Origin: Gonapodya prolifera JEL478
Taxonomy: Eukaryota; Monoblepharomycota; Monoblepharidomycetes; Monoblepharidales; Gonapodyaceae
Assembly: GCA_001574975.1 (NCBI GenBank)
Contig: KQ965762.1
Coordinates: forward strand, 268,451 to 332,450
Length of the DNA: 64,000 nucleotides
Direction of reading: 5' to 3'
Part shown: positions 1-11,621 of the stretch, piece after piece
Layout: each line of letters begins with the position of its first letter
Numbering within the stretch: position 1 is the first letter of the stretch
Notes under the pieces: model-generated
What the model was told of the DNA's origin: nothing
Database searches by the model: none
What the model saw: the letters and a program-made list of their open reading frames with translations, nothing else
Translations under genes and position numbers: made by a program

Positions 1-17
1 TACTCTCACCCTTGTAT

Positions 18-109
18 TGAAGACTGACCTATATACATTGAAGTCTGACCCAGTTCCATGAACTCAATCTGACGTACTGAAGTCTGACTTTTATGGGTCA
101 AAATCTGAC
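18..109. repeat. Short degenerate direct repeats
   Basis: Five loose copies of a TGAAGTCTGAC-like unit lie at about 18, 39, 64, 78 and 98. The rest of 1-262 shows no convincing gene; it is the 3' flank of the minus-strand OMA1 gene. Confidence 0.5.
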
Positions 110-262
110 ACTAATTCAGTATTTTCGTACAAAATATGCATTTGCAAATCAGAACTTCAGTGAGGCATTAGGTGTAGAAACCGGAAACCTTCAGTTGAGA
201 CCGCAAAATCACGAAGTGACCTTTCCACGTCTGCGGTTGATCGCCTGGTGCATAAATAGCAC

Positions 263-1696
263 TCATTCCTTCACCCATAACTTAAGGTTTGCAACTCTTC
301 TCTCATCGACGGGATGTTGGACCACGTAACCAGTCAACGAAGTCGCCTTAATGTCCTGGGAATATCTGATTCGCGACTTCTCTTCCAAAAACTTCTCCAA
401 AACGGCGCTGTAAGTGTCCGTCTCGTATCCAGCGAGACGAAGTATTCGAAGAGAAATGAGCTGGCGCGAGAGGCGTTGAAAAAAGCAACACACAACACCG
501 GTATGGATCACTCACGTCAGCTTCTTCTTCCTGCTCTTTCCAATACGGAAGTTCGAACCCGAAATCGTTCGTGCCTTCGTCAATCATGTCGGCCGGGAAT
601 TCACGAGGGCTGAGGTAAAAGCGATAGCGTGGGGTTGATGAAAATGTGTGCCGTCGCCATTTGGCCTCTGTTGTAAAGCGTTGAGTGCTACAATGTCGAA
701 GCCTTCTACCCATAAGGCCTACCTGCGAAATGTCTGGCACTAGCGTGGGCGAATTCGTGGGCAAGAAGAGCAGCGAGACGGTTCTAAACGAACAGAGCAC
801 CGTGAGCTGACATTGCTGCAAGAGGAGGAAAAACGTAATAACCTCATCGTGCTGGACCCAATCCAGAATCCCAGTGAAGACGAGAATCTTCCCTCCACCC
901 AAATGGACGATCGACTGAGTCGAGTCATCATCCACAATAGAAATATGCCAGTTCCAGGGGACCGCTCCCCGTGTGGATTTCACGACTTTGTGATAGGTAA
1001 ATGTGTGTGAGCTGGGCCATTCGATTGAATCTCACGGATGCCTCACCTTTGAGAAGGCGTTCTGCTACAGCAGAAACGAGTTGGGCCCGAGCGTCGTCGG
1101 GTGGGAGAAACGTGAAAAAGCGCTGTGATTCCTGCACGAAACGATCCGATTACGTAATTGAACATAATCTGACATTGGATTCACCTCACCTCTATACCCG
1201 CCCCAGCTGCTTTTTGTTCTTCCTTGCGACTCGTTTCCACGAATCTGATGCGACCGGTGAATGGTGACATTTCAAGGTGAGCAATGAAGAAGACTAAAAT
1301 GGAAAGGAAGAGCGCTGTCCCGGCAAGGGACAAGGCATGCATCTTATGAAAAGTACCAAAATCGCGCGTGTGGTCACTCTCGTGCTTCAGGAGAGCTTCG
1401 GCTTCGCTCACTCTTCGGCCATCAATTCGCCTTCCTGTAATTCTGTAGTAATGGGCCTCGAAAGGAGCCGGATTGAGTCGAAAACGACTCGCATTAAGTA
1501 GGCGCTCTGCCAGTGTTGTAGCAATCCACTGGCTTGATCTCGCCCGCGTATTGTGATCGAGTTTGGTATCTGACTTGGGTGGTAGCGACCCAAATCGGCG
1601 GATCGGGAGAGCAGCGGTACCACATGACGCCTGAGCTAGTGGCTTTGGAACGGAAAACAGTGCGCCTTGGACGCAGCGCGGGCGAATCATGACCAT
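263..1696 (-). CDS. OMA1: OMA1-like mitochondrial inner-membrane metalloprotease (M48)
   Basis: Zinc metallopeptidase of the OMA1 family, which acts in mitochondrial inner-membrane quality control. The gene reads on the minus strand in about six exons. The first (1696-1190) has an Arg-rich N-terminus that would suit mitochondrial import, then a membrane segment (ALSLAGTALFLSILVFFIA) followed by the family's MSPFTGRIRF region. The next exons carry SQRFFTFLPPDDARAQLV and WNWHISIVDDD, then GGGKILVFTGIL. The catalytic HEFAH zinc motif (LLAHEFAHASARH) lies near 760-790, after an intron. A downstream ELPYWKEQEEEAD supplies the third zinc ligand (E-x-E-A-D), and the C-terminus has HPVDERRVANLK. The order and spacing match OMA1. 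The first ATG in frame is at 1696, with a second at 1690. It shares its upstream region with the divergent mannosyltransferase. Splice sites were inferred by eye from GT-AG signals and family similarity. Confidence 0.9.
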
Positions 1697-2018
1697 GATC
1701 AACTATGTGTAACGAGCTCCTCCTAGTAACTATGTAAACCGACAACCGAACACCCAAGCTGAACTCATTCTTTTCAGAGCTAGTATCAGTACGTGTAAGT
1801 AAAACCAGTGTTTTCAGAATTTTTTGGTAGCTCACGGAGTGACTAGAAGAGGTCCTAGCCCGACTTCACTACCCAAATTACATCACATTATTATGCCATG
1901 TTGGTCCATGTGTGGGAGCAGAATTTCATTCATCCATTCAACCGACGCGCCAGTCCGGAGGCAAGCAGGGGAGGAATTTTTCCACTGCCTGCCAATCCTG
2001 CAATCGCTGGCGACGTAT
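1697..2018. promoter_or_regulatory. Shared 5' region of divergent OMA1 and GT71 genes
   Basis: About 320 bases lie between the two divergent start codons and must hold both promoters and 5' UTRs. I see no distinct box that I could name with confidence. Confidence 0.4.
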
Positions 2019-4559
2019 ATGTCGCTTCCGGACCCGGACGACGACTACTCAAAAGAACGGCGGCAACATCGCTTCGGCCACGTAAACGGCGGTGGGCTCT
2101 TTGGAAACCCCACATCTGTGCGGGCACCCTTTCGCGTGTCAATGGCGAACCGGACAGTCCTCTCGCTCCTCGTAATCGCCAACTTGGTGGCATGGATGTT
2201 GTATGCGAGATTGGGAGGAAGGGATCCGGGATCGTTGGCAGGTCAAAGTGGGGGATCTGTCCGGACGATTTCAATTGGGTCAGGCTCGCCGAACGACTCA
2301 ACGAGGGATGAAACAATACTCAATATTCAAGTAGTAAAAAAGAAGGGCACTGAAGGGGTGGACGGGGTACATCTCGTTGTCGATGGCGTCCGGCGATCAA
2401 GCACAGCAGACCAGGAACGACCTGAGGGTGACACCGTGCCAAAGGTCAATGCTGCACCATCACCCACTCTGAATACCTCGCAGCCTATCACTGAGGGATC
2501 GGGACGACGCCGTCGTCCCGCTCGACCCCCCAATCCTGACGTTCTACCATCTGGCCTGACCCTGGCCGACTTCTACCTCTCGTCTGCCGACCAGGAGTCC
2601 CTCCTCTCGACAATTCCCATCGAGGACTTTTCGACTTTGGGTGAGCGCATTCGAACGTGGGTCCAGCTGGATACAAGGTTGAGCGCGTTAGACGAGTGGC
2701 GGTATGATCGTTTTACTGCCGAGAAAACCTTGGAAAGAAGTCGGTGGGATGACGCTGCTGACTCTCCCGTGAGTTGAAATGCTCCACTGGACTATGCGGT
2801 GTGTGTAGTGATGGCGAGACTCCTGTCATTTTGGACATTTCCGCACAACATCGCGCCTCATCTTGACTTGTCACTCGGCCTTGTTCTGTCAAACTGGACT
2901 AAAACAGTCTCTTCTTTCCTCCAGGAATCTCCCCAAACGTACAACCACCCTTCCACCCCCACTCTGACCACCCTTGATCGCTTCCGACGCTTCGTTCACC
3001 TGCTCGAGTACTCTCTGTTTCCCTTCGTCCGTCCCACGTTCCCCTCTGCTTCCAATCTCTACTCCTCGTTCGCCCGGGCTCCGCGTTCCCGCGGCATCGT
3101 CATGACAGCTGGCAACGGTCAGGTCCGTATGGCCTTGGTGGGCATTATGTCGATTCGTGCAGCAGGGTGTCAGCTCCCCATTGAAGTGCTGTACGCGGGA
3201 GATGACGATCTAAAGCCCGAAAGTCGCGCAAGATTCCAGAGCATGGGCGATGGGTACAGCGTGACAGTGAGGGATGCGAAGCAACTATTCGACGACGAAA
3301 TCGCGAAAGTACGCGGGTGGGCTATCAAGCCGTTCGCCATTATGTTTGCGAGCTTTGCAGAGGTGGTGTTTCAGGACTCCGACGTGGTGTGGTTTGGAAG
3401 TCCGGAGGAGGTTTTCGAGGATCCGGTGTATAAGAAGACGGGTACTCTATTTTACTTTGATAGGGTGCGTCGCGGATTTGATCTCTGCTTGCTGGTCTCA
3501 TAGGCTAACGAATCCTCATAGCGCACGCTATTCGGCATCGGGGAAGAAACATTCCAATTCTCCCTCTCCCTTCTCCCGGCGCACCTCCGTGATCCAGTCC
3601 CCTCTTACCTTACTGCGCAGAACGCTTTCTTGGGTCGCAAGTCAGCCCATCAACAGGAGTCAGGCGTCGTCGCGGTAGATAAAACGAGAGCTCACAATTT
3701 CTATGGTCTCCTCACTACCTGTAAAATGAACTGCGAGGAGGAGAGAGACAAAGTTGTGTATAAGCGAGTGTACGGGGACAAAGAAACGTTTTGGATGGTG
3801 AGTTACGAATCGATTCTGTGGTATTGTCGTTTGCTTGTGCTGATGAATGCCTTTACTGAACAGGGTTGGGAAATGGCAGGACAGACAGGCTTGTACGGGT
3901 GGTCGCCTCACTCGGCAGCGCAAATTGGGTACGTGGTCAGGGGCGACCAGAACGCAGAAGAGGTTGTACGACAGTGAGTACTGTGGTGACCTGCTTCAGT
4001 GTGGTATAATTGACATTATTGCTCCAGCAACAACTTCGCTATCGAGGAAAAGAACGCCGACCGCCGCTCCGATACCAGAATTTGCTCTCTTCAACTTGCG
4101 CACCTTGATGCCTCGGGTACGAAGCCCCTGTGGTTCAATGGTGGCCCCCTCCGGGACAAGTTCCTGGGGCAAACGTCACCTGTCACACGGCCGACTCACT
4201 GGGCTGTCGAGCGAGGTTCCAAATGGGACTTGTACGGGGACAACATTGCGTGCCTTTACCTTCGGGAAGATGCCGCAATCGAAGTTAGAGACGATGGAAT
4301 TGTTGTAGACAAGCCATCGAAAGAGGAAGATGGGAAGGAGGACAAGCCATTCAAGAGCAAGGATGAAGGTGGTGTTGGTGGCAGCGTTCCACACCGACTA
4401 AGTCCTCGGGAGATGAAAGTTTTCGACAGGCTCAAGGAGTGGTGGGAGGAGGCGGGGAGGGAAGGCTTGCGAGAAATGGAGGCGGAGGGGGAAGGGCAAA
4501 GTGAAGGGGAAAAGGAGGATCAGGGGGAAAATGAACAGAACACCGAGAGCGAGGAATGA
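2019..4559 (+). CDS. Alpha-1,3-mannosyltransferase, MNN1/MNT family (GT71), type II Golgi membrane protein
   Basis: Glycosyltransferase expected to transfer mannose from GDP-mannose to glycoproteins in the Golgi lumen. Five exons: 2019-2768, 2925-3464, 3522-3797, 3864-3973 and 4028-4559, all with GT-AG junctions and consistent phase, giving about 735 residues. A short cytoplasmic tail is followed by a single membrane anchor (TVLSLLVIANLVAWMLYA, about residues 42-59), then a Ser/Pro/Asp-rich stem. The catalytic domain begins with RGIVMTAGNGQVRMALVGI and EVLYAGDDDL. The DxD-type nucleotide-sugar site is FQDSDVVWFGSPEEVF. Further family blocks are QESGVVAVDK, KETFWMGWEMAG and GLYGWSPHSAAQIG. The C-terminus is an acidic Glu/Lys-rich tail of about 90 residues that does not look catalytic. 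The start is placed at the first in-frame ATG that gives a short tail; ATG 2137 is an alternative. Confidence 0.9.
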
Positions 4560-4812
4560 TGGAGCACTTGGACTATCACCGTCGTTCAGTCCTGTCGTAT
4601 TGACTTCTTATGCATAGATATGCGACACGCTATTTACCGTGACTATTGCCTAATAAAAATGTATCTTTGCGTGCCAGCAATGTTATTTATGAACTTTCTG
4701 CAGCAAGCGCAAAAGCGAATGGTTTAAGGTAGTACTACATCTGGAAATATTTTGGCCGGGAAAGTATTACATATCGACCCTTTCAACTATCAACTTGACG
4801 AAAGCCCCGTGA

Positions 4813-4980
4813 ATGTTGGCCCAGGAGTCTCCCGTCGTCTTCGTCACTGGTGGAAACGGGTACGTCAGGGAGTTGCTGCTGGATCTTCCGGGAGCCAGGG
4901 AAGACTCGAAGTCTTGGAAGGGGATACCGGAACACCTGGAACCTTTGATGCTACTATCAACAGCTATCGGTTCGTTTTCA
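4813..4980 (+). pseudogene. Fragment of an extended SDR (dihydroflavonol-reductase/GRE2-like)
   Basis: A Rossmann start, SPVVFVTGGNGYV, is followed directly by RELLLDLPG. In another frame downstream lies LEVLEGDTGTPGTFDATI, which resembles the family's 'v-x-GDi-x-d-x-gtfdaAi' block. The usual residues between the glycine motif and the RELL helix are missing and the frame changes, so this is a short dead fragment of an NAD(P)-dependent reductase. No other part of such a gene is visible nearby. The rest of 4560-5590 has no supported gene. Confidence 0.45.
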
Positions 4981-5072
4981 TACGTGGACAAGTTTTAAAT
5001 TGTTCATGTGACATTACGAACTGAGCGAACCCAAACCCGGTTCCCTTGGCAGCACGTTGCATCACCGAACGA

Positions 5073-5087
5073 CATTATGACATAATG
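5073..5087. repeat. 15-base palindrome CATTATGACATAATG, site 1
   Basis: Quasi-palindrome with 7-base arms around a central A. The same element occurs at 21042-21056 (one outer base different) and at 60684-60698, each time in intergenic DNA. Confidence 0.6.
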
Positions 5088-5406
5088 AATGACTCTAGAA
5101 TCGAATAAGCGACAGAAGCTGTAATACAAATACGTAGCTTCACATCCAGGATCGTCGCTGAGCTCCGAAGTGGTACCAACGGCTTCATGGCACAACCGTG
5201 TCCCCCAGATCCGACTAGGTTTAAGCATCCCGAACCCTTTTCACGCGGCTGGGTGGTTCGCATCCGCGATCACAATTCTGCGTAATTCAAGACGATGCGC
5301 ATTCGGCATTGCTTCCTGATCCAGCTGGCATCACGCCTTCGGGTTGTGCTACTCTGCAGCGCCTAACAACCACCTGACTCTTTCAACTCTTCTGGGTATG
5401 ATATTT

Positions 5407-5433
5407 CTGGCGACGGTGGGGTTTGAACCCTCA
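5407..5433 (-). other. tRNA 3'-end-like sequence with encoded CCA
   Basis: Read on the minus strand it gives a T-arm-like GGTTCAAACCCCAC followed by an acceptor-like CGTCGCCA. No matching D-arm or anticodon arm is visible upstream, so it is not called as a tRNA gene. The encoded CCA suggests a reverse-transcribed tRNA end or, on the plus strand, a primer-binding-site-like stretch beginning TGG. Confidence 0.25.
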
Positions 5434-5590
5434 CCCTCAATAAATACCGAAAGGTTAAATGGGAAAACGTATTTCGTCGTTCATCCGCGACATTTCAGTT
5501 CACCTCACCGCTGCTCTTTTCTAACACCACCCCACCAAAAGAATGAACAAAATAATTGAAAGTGTTCGCTTGCAACTGCTGTCCCCGTAA

Positions 5591-7692
5591 ATGGCCGAAC
5601 AGCTCTTACCAGCATCAATATCAAGCGCACTCCTCCTGATCTTGGCAACACGATATATCGTTTATCTGTTCGACACGTTTGTGGGATCGAACCTCAAGCA
5701 AATACCCGCAACGTCATGGGAGCTCGCTATCCCGTACTATTCCGTCTTCAGACAAGTAACCGGCACGCTGAAGGATAAAATTTCGACGGCACACGACCAT
5801 AATGGCTCCATAGTTAGGTACGTCTCCAGATAAGCGCCCTGTCTCTATCGCAATCCATTCGAATGGTGATGCAGTCCACCTCGCAGGATCACACCAGACC
5901 ACATCAGTATCGCAAATCCCGACACCCTGCAAGATGTAAGTGTACATGTCGTCGTAATAAGGTGCCAATTGATGTTGGTGTCTACTCCTGTAACGCCGTC
6001 TGTCACACTGCAGCTTCTAAAAGTTACCGACTTGCCAAAGCACAGGGGCACTTATGAGGGCCTTGCCCAACATGTGAGTTGTGGTTGCAAGCCAAGTTAG
6101 AATTTTTGTGCTCATTACGTAACGCCGGAAAAGTAGGGTCGCCCAGGAATCGTCCGAACCCTCGACCGCGCAGACCACAAGCGTCTTCGACGGGTCATAT
6201 CGCCTGCGTTCTCTGTCAAGTACCTCATGAATCTTGAATCATATCTTATCAAGGTCTATAACGCGTTCGAGCGCAAAATCTTGCGCTGCCAAAAGACACT
6301 GACGGTTGTGTCACAATGGACATTTTTCATCTTCTCGAACTTTGCGTTGATCTCGTTCATTCACTAGATAACTCGTTATTTGGTTTCATATGCACTAAAA
6401 GTTTATTGCAATGGACGCCATCGGTGCTACTGTGAGTATGGTACCTCTGTCAATGAAGTCATTGCTGTAATTCGATTTACTTGCACAAAGGCCTTCGGGG
6501 AGAACTTCCACCTGGTGGAAAATGGCGAGCATCCACCCCAACTCCGTCCGGAAAGTTATCAAACTCTCAACCATCCGGATCGTCCTACAGTTTGGCCAAG
6601 ATCTGTTTCATAAAGCGTTTGGTGCCAAGACTCTGCAGTACCAGACAGACTTTGTCAAAGGCAACATTGGAAAACGGAACGAGGCCACCAGGAAAGGGGA
6701 GTCGAACAACGACATTCTCCAGTGGATCGTCGACAAAGAGCAGCAGGGGATTTTTTACAAGGTGGACATGATCAGTATGTCTCGCACAATGTTGGCAGCT
6801 GGGTCTGAAACCACGGCGAACGCCATGTCGTGGGCTTTGGCATTCTTGCTCCAGAACACTTCAGCCTTGGAGAAGCTCAGGAAGGAATTGGACGACGCTT
6901 TCCCCGGCACAGCACAGCAGGAGTTGCCCTTAGATAAGCTCAAGCACCTCCCGTTCCTCGACGCAGTTCTGCACGAAACCCTCAGGCTCAGACCGTTGGT
7001 GTCGCAGGTCTGGAGAGAGTTCGAGAAGGACGCGGAGCTGAGCGTTCATGACGAGGACAGGAACCCCAAGACATACATAATCCCGGCTGGCACGATGACG
7101 TATATTCCCATCGCTGCAGTTCAAACCAGTCCCAAAGGTAGATTGCGGTTTAGCACTTCAACAATATTCACAGATCACTGACTCGACCCGTTTTTTCGAA
7201 CTTTGTTTCAGTCTGGCTCCGAACAAAAGAATTCTACCCAGAGCGCTGCCTATCAGCAAACGGAAACCCTACAGAGGAGGAGATATTCCAATTCCATGAG
7301 GATGCTAATACAAGCGCAAAGTCTTCCGCCGAGAATCATGGTTCAAAGGACGGGCACTGGGGAAAGCCGGTCCTCTGCAACAAAAACGCCTTCATGCCAT
7401 TTTCGTTGGGCTCAAGGTAAGCATTCTCGTGAACTTATTATGTTGACAGCATTATTCTAAAATGCACAACCGCTGATAAACAGCGACTGCGCCGGTCGCA
7501 ACTTTGCATGGAACGGTAAGCTCACGCCCTGATTTTCGTCCTTTACTTACTGATTGCCCATATATATGCTCCCCAGAAATGCGCATCATCTGTGCCCATC
7601 TTGTTCGTCGCTTCGACCTTCTTCCGGCCTTTGACACGTCAAAGGAAGTTCCCGGTGCCGACTTTATCACGTATCAAATTTCTGCCAGTTAG
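5591..7692 (+). pseudogene. Cytochrome P450 gene, nearly complete but with two frame breaks
   Basis: Membrane-bound heme-thiolate monooxygenase. Exon 1 (5591-5817) starts with an N-terminal anchor (SSALLLILATRYIVYLF). Later exons carry ITPDHISIANPDTLQD, GRPGIVRTLDRADHKRLRR (helix C), MDIFHLLELC, MDAIGATAFGENFHL, the I-helix AGSETTAN, the K-helix ETLRLRP, and the heme loop FSLGSRDCAGRNFAW with its ligand cysteine. Introns are short and GT-AG; one intron separates FSLGSR from the cysteine. Two places need a frame change with no intron to explain it: one base appears missing between FERKILRCQ and DGCVTMDIF (about 6280-6310), and one extra base is present near ENGEHP/HPNSVRK (about 6520-6535). 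These could be sequencing errors in a working gene or early decay. The reading ends at the TAG at 7690-7692. Substrate unknown. The 309 bases after it hold no gene. Confidence 0.8.
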
Positions 7693-8001
7693 GCTCCGAC
7701 CAAGAAAGGAAATTCTACAGCATAGCATGGGCACGCCTATATTTAAATGGTGGGACGTTGGAAGGGAGAGTTATTGCGATTAGATTTTGCTTTTGCGAGC
7801 TCAAGACAAATCTGTAGCATCGTAAAGATTGATTTTATTCACAGTACCAAACGTTGGGGTGAAAAAAAAAGACAAAGACTTCCGAAATGAGCAAGTCGAG
7901 TGAAAGGAATAGTTTTCAGGATTGGAATTCTAGGTGCGGACTCCCGGAGCGAGGCTACCACGACTGTCGTGGTAGGCGAAGTAAGCCGAAGAACATCGAG
8001 C

Positions 8002-9591
8002 CGTCTTGAGGAATTCAGTGGGCGCAACCAGCTAACATGGTCACTGCGGACTTGGGCCACGGAATGCGAACCGTGTACTTTGAAGCGGAAAGCGAGTTGA
8101 TTTTGAGCTGGGCCTGGAAGTTTCGACGAGAAAAAGGCGATAAGCGAAGCGTTTTAGCGGAAAAGGTGNNNGGGCTTCCACGGTGACGTGGAAAACAGGA
8201 GATCCAAGGACGCGTCCGAGGAGAATGGGTGTTGGAGCCGAGATTTTGATGAAGTTGTTGCGAGAGCAAGCATCATGGCTTCTTTTGATTTGAGATTCGT
8301 GTTCGACGGGAAGAAGGTGCCATTGTGGTGTTGTAGTGACAGTTTCTGTGCTCGATGTTTTCGTTGAAGGCAATTGGCGGGCGAATCGAGGGTTGATGGT
8401 GTCCGCCCGGAGCGAATTTCATTTGGATTGTGATGTTGAGTGATGGAGGGGATGTTTCGGCCAAGGCAGTGAGGTTCCGAGGGTACAGTTGCGGAGTTCC
8501 GGGGGTTTCGGCTCCTCTGAAGCTCCAACGACCCAGTAGCCATCATACCGAGCATGCCCTTCATTCAATAAAGCGAATATTTGTTGTAGAGTAGCTGCTG
8601 ATGGGTTCCGACGTGTAGAGCGTTTGAGTGTCTGTCGCCGGTCTCCGACGTGATTTGAGCTCCCAATGGCTCGAAGACAGCTGCAGTGCTCCCAAAAGGT
8701 TCAATGTAAGAGGTTCGACGTGCATGGAGGTGTGCAGGTGTGCTCAGTGAGGTGAATCTGGGAACACTTCGACAGACAACACAGGCATCAATATGCGACA
8801 GCAGCCGCCAGGAAGCGATAAATCGACCATTGAGTATTGATGGTCGATGATTGGTGTTTGTGGCTGAGGATGGTCTTGGTCATGGGGCGACACGACGAGG
8901 GAGTTGAAGACGACGCCGTCAACAATTGAACTTCAAATTTGATGAAATGAAGAGCGCAGCACATTGGTTGCATCGAACAAATAATTATGTCTCGGCAAAG
9001 CCAAGTGTGGCAAAGTAACTGCGTCCGACCGATTTGCACGTTGTAAGGTCGGGGGGGTATAAACAGGTGGGCTGTCGCTCCCCTGCTGGGAAGAGCACGG
9101 TGAAGCTGCGGTCAGCTGAGTCCTGTGGAGTCCCATTCGATGAACCAGAACCTGCACTCAACCTTCGGGTGAAGTCTGTGGTCACGGGGAGAATGCACGC
9201 TCTGTCGAGGACCGAGTGACGCGGCCGAGGGCGGGTGCGTGACGGCGGTGCCCGAGCGAGGGGCCACCCAAGTGATGAGCACTCGGGGAAAAGCCTGCGG
9301 ATGAGTCGCGTCAAGTCCGCAAATGCACTCTTTTTGGACTTTTTTTTTAAGAGTGGATGCTTTTGTTTTGGGTTTGCGAGCTCGTCTGTCCCGAATCAAT
9401 TCGGTGAGTGGGTGAGCCGCGTGAGGTGTTGGGTGGACTTTGAACATGTTAAACGGACACTTCCACCGCCAGTCCACTGACATCGGACCAGAAATCATTG
9501 GAGACGAACTGCTAGTCGCGGAAGTCGCGGAAGTCGCGGAAGTCGCGGAATCGAGAAGCGGGAGTGCCCAAAGGCCGTCGGCTTCAACTCG
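8002..9591. repeat. 1.6 kb repeat, copy 1 (inverted relative to copy 2)
   Basis: This stretch matches the reverse complement of 44333-45904 almost base for base (positions sum to 53906 across most of its length). I see only one substitution and an 18-base length difference near 9515-9545. Both copies contain three undefined bases at the same place (8169-8171 here). At the 8002 end, similarity continues outward as a much more diverged match. Neither recognisable transposase nor reverse-transcriptase motifs nor a target-site duplication is visible. The imperfect ends (CGTCTTGAG and, inverted, CGAGTTGAA) are too weak to call terminal inverted repeats. A 10-base-arm palindrome flanks it at 7955-7975. 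Confidence 0.95.
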
Positions 9592-10157
9592 AACCGTTAT
9601 TTCGATTCAATCCCTACTTGGACACCAAAAGGCACAGACCGGACGGCGAACTATGACCAAACTTGGGAAATCGAAGCCAAGGAGGGTTCGAATCGATGGA
9701 TTCGTGGATATGGCGGGGCACGTGTCGTCGCGAACCCCAGCATGTCGAACGAACGAAACATCGAATGAATCGGACAGCTTGAGGCTGGGACCAAACGACT
9801 TCAGCACAAGATATCTATGCTGTCTACGTCTCTCTTCAGTGCGCCTGATTCCCTGGAAGCGCTTCTCGGATGACGATTCATCCCAGTCAACTGTTCGGTC
9901 AAACTTCATCAGTCAAGAGCTGGAGATTATGATTTGGCCAATCATCGACTGCAATATATTTCTCATGTTTTTGCTAAATCGTTATCGATCGAATGCAGAG
10001 GGATGATTGAAACAGTTTTTACGGGTTTTAAGTCCGACTTCATGGACCGCGTCTTTGCTGTGACCACTTTTCGCAGGATAAGACCGACCTACTCTGGATT
10101 CGGAACATCACCAAACTCCTCTAAGAATAGTATTCGACTCTTTCTGGAGCGTGAGTC
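9592..10157. other. Interval without a supported gene
   Basis: About 570 bases between the repeat and the dehydrogenase. Open frames on both strands are short and match no family I recognise. Confidence 0.5.
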
Positions 10158-11250
10158 TTGAAAGTCCCTTTCATCTACATCTCCCACCCTCCCTGCCCAA
10201 CCAAAGCCCATCCGTTCCACGCCATATCATTTGAAACGATTGCATCATCACTTCGCAAAGCCATCCGTGGCGTCCACCAACCCGACATCAACTCCACCAA
10301 CCTGGTCGTCGGATCCGGCCCACTCCCAACACCTCAATCCCCATCTGACCACCTCGTCAAAGTCCACGCCACTGCGCTCTGTCTTGGTGAACTGTCGTGG
10401 GCGAAGAACTTCCCCTCCATGTTCCCAGAACCGCGCGAACCCGTTCCCTGCTCCGACCTCGCGGGGACGGTCGTATGGGCCCCGCACGACAGCCCGTTCA
10501 AAGCCGGCGACGAGGTGTTTGCGCATACGGGGCCCACGAGGGCGGGGACGGCGTGGGACTACACGATCGCGAGAACGAGTGAGTTGGCGTTGAAGCCGAG
10601 GCGATTCGATTGGATCCAGACGGCGGCAACGCCCTTGAGCACGCTTACGCCATGGCAGGGACTCTTATTGCATGCAGCGTTGGACAGTGCGGCGATTCAT
10701 GGAGAAAGAGCGGCCTTGGAACTGAACGCGCAAAAGCTGGTCTTGGCGACGGCGGCGGGCGGGAGTGTGGGAAGCTGGACGGTCCAGCTCGCGGCTGTAG
10801 CGGGCTGAGAGCTGTTGTCGCTGTGTGCTCGGGAGCAAAATCCGCAATTGTCAAGACAACGTCATCGACTACACAAAAGAGTCCATCTCCGTGTGGGTGA
10901 AGCAGGAACCGACGCAGCGTGAAGGCAACCTCATTCTGGACTGCATCGGCGGCGAAACCCTCGAGTCTGCATGGGACGCCATCAAAGACGGGGGCTCGTT
11001 TCTGGCCATCGTTGCGGATCCGATGTCAGAGAAGCCCCGCGAGTGCACCAAAACCCCCGCGGTGGCGAAGTGGTTCCTCGTACAGCCGCTTGGAAGCAAC
11101 CTGAAGGAGATCGCGGAGCTCATTGACAAGAACGAAAAGTTTGAGCCCTTGGTCGATCGCGTGCTTCCGTTGGAGGACATTTCTAAGGCGTTTGAGATCG
11201 TGGAGGACAGGCACGCGAAGGGGAAAGTTGTCATCACGATTTCGGTGTGA
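10158..11250 (+). pseudogene. Medium-chain dehydrogenase/quinone oxidoreductase-like gene, decayed
   Basis: Zinc-free MDR of the fungal enoyl-reductase/YCR102C-like type. The N-terminal GroES-like part has HLVKVHATALCLGELSWAK, PCSDLAGTVV and FKAGDEVFAHTG. The Rossmann part has LVLATAAGGSVGSWTVQLAA, followed in other frames by VVAVCSGAKSAIVK and NVIDYTKESISVWV, LILDCIGGETLESAWDAI and a standard C-terminus ending VVITISV. An in-frame stop after AAVAG (10805) needs a one-base change. Between AIVK and NVIDYT the expected 'SLGAD' segment is missing, consistent with a deletion of about 13 bases. An intron cannot explain this, because the lost frame encodes conserved residues. The gene is therefore probably dead, though recently so. 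The first residues before AHPFHAISFE are not typical and the true start is uncertain. About 370 bases after it carry nothing I can name. Confidence 0.75.
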
Positions 11251-11621
11251 TTGGTATTTTGGGTGTCAGTCGAGGTGTGGGTTGGTGAAAGGGATGGTTG
11301 GGACAAGCGGTGTGGAACGGTGGAGACTGCCAAGCTGGTTCATCATTGCTTAACAGCGAACTGGAACCCCCGCGATGTAGTCCACGGGAGCGCATAAATA
11401 TCAATTTGGTCAAAAAAGGGGGACTAGTCGAATGGGAATGTCTCATAAATGGTCATGACCACAGACGATCGTAATCAAGTGATCCATTTCCGATCTCCTA
11501 CGACCATGCTGGTGCGCAAGCTGACCTTACAGAAAAGAATGCTCTCCCTGAATCACCGCTGATCCCCTCTCTTCACTCGGAAAACGCCCGCATGGAATGA
11601 ACACGAAACACCATCGCGGAC

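Noticed and set aside
8154-8564. 136-codon frame crossing the undefined bases
   Set aside because: The NNN makes the frame unreliable and the translation is not family-like.
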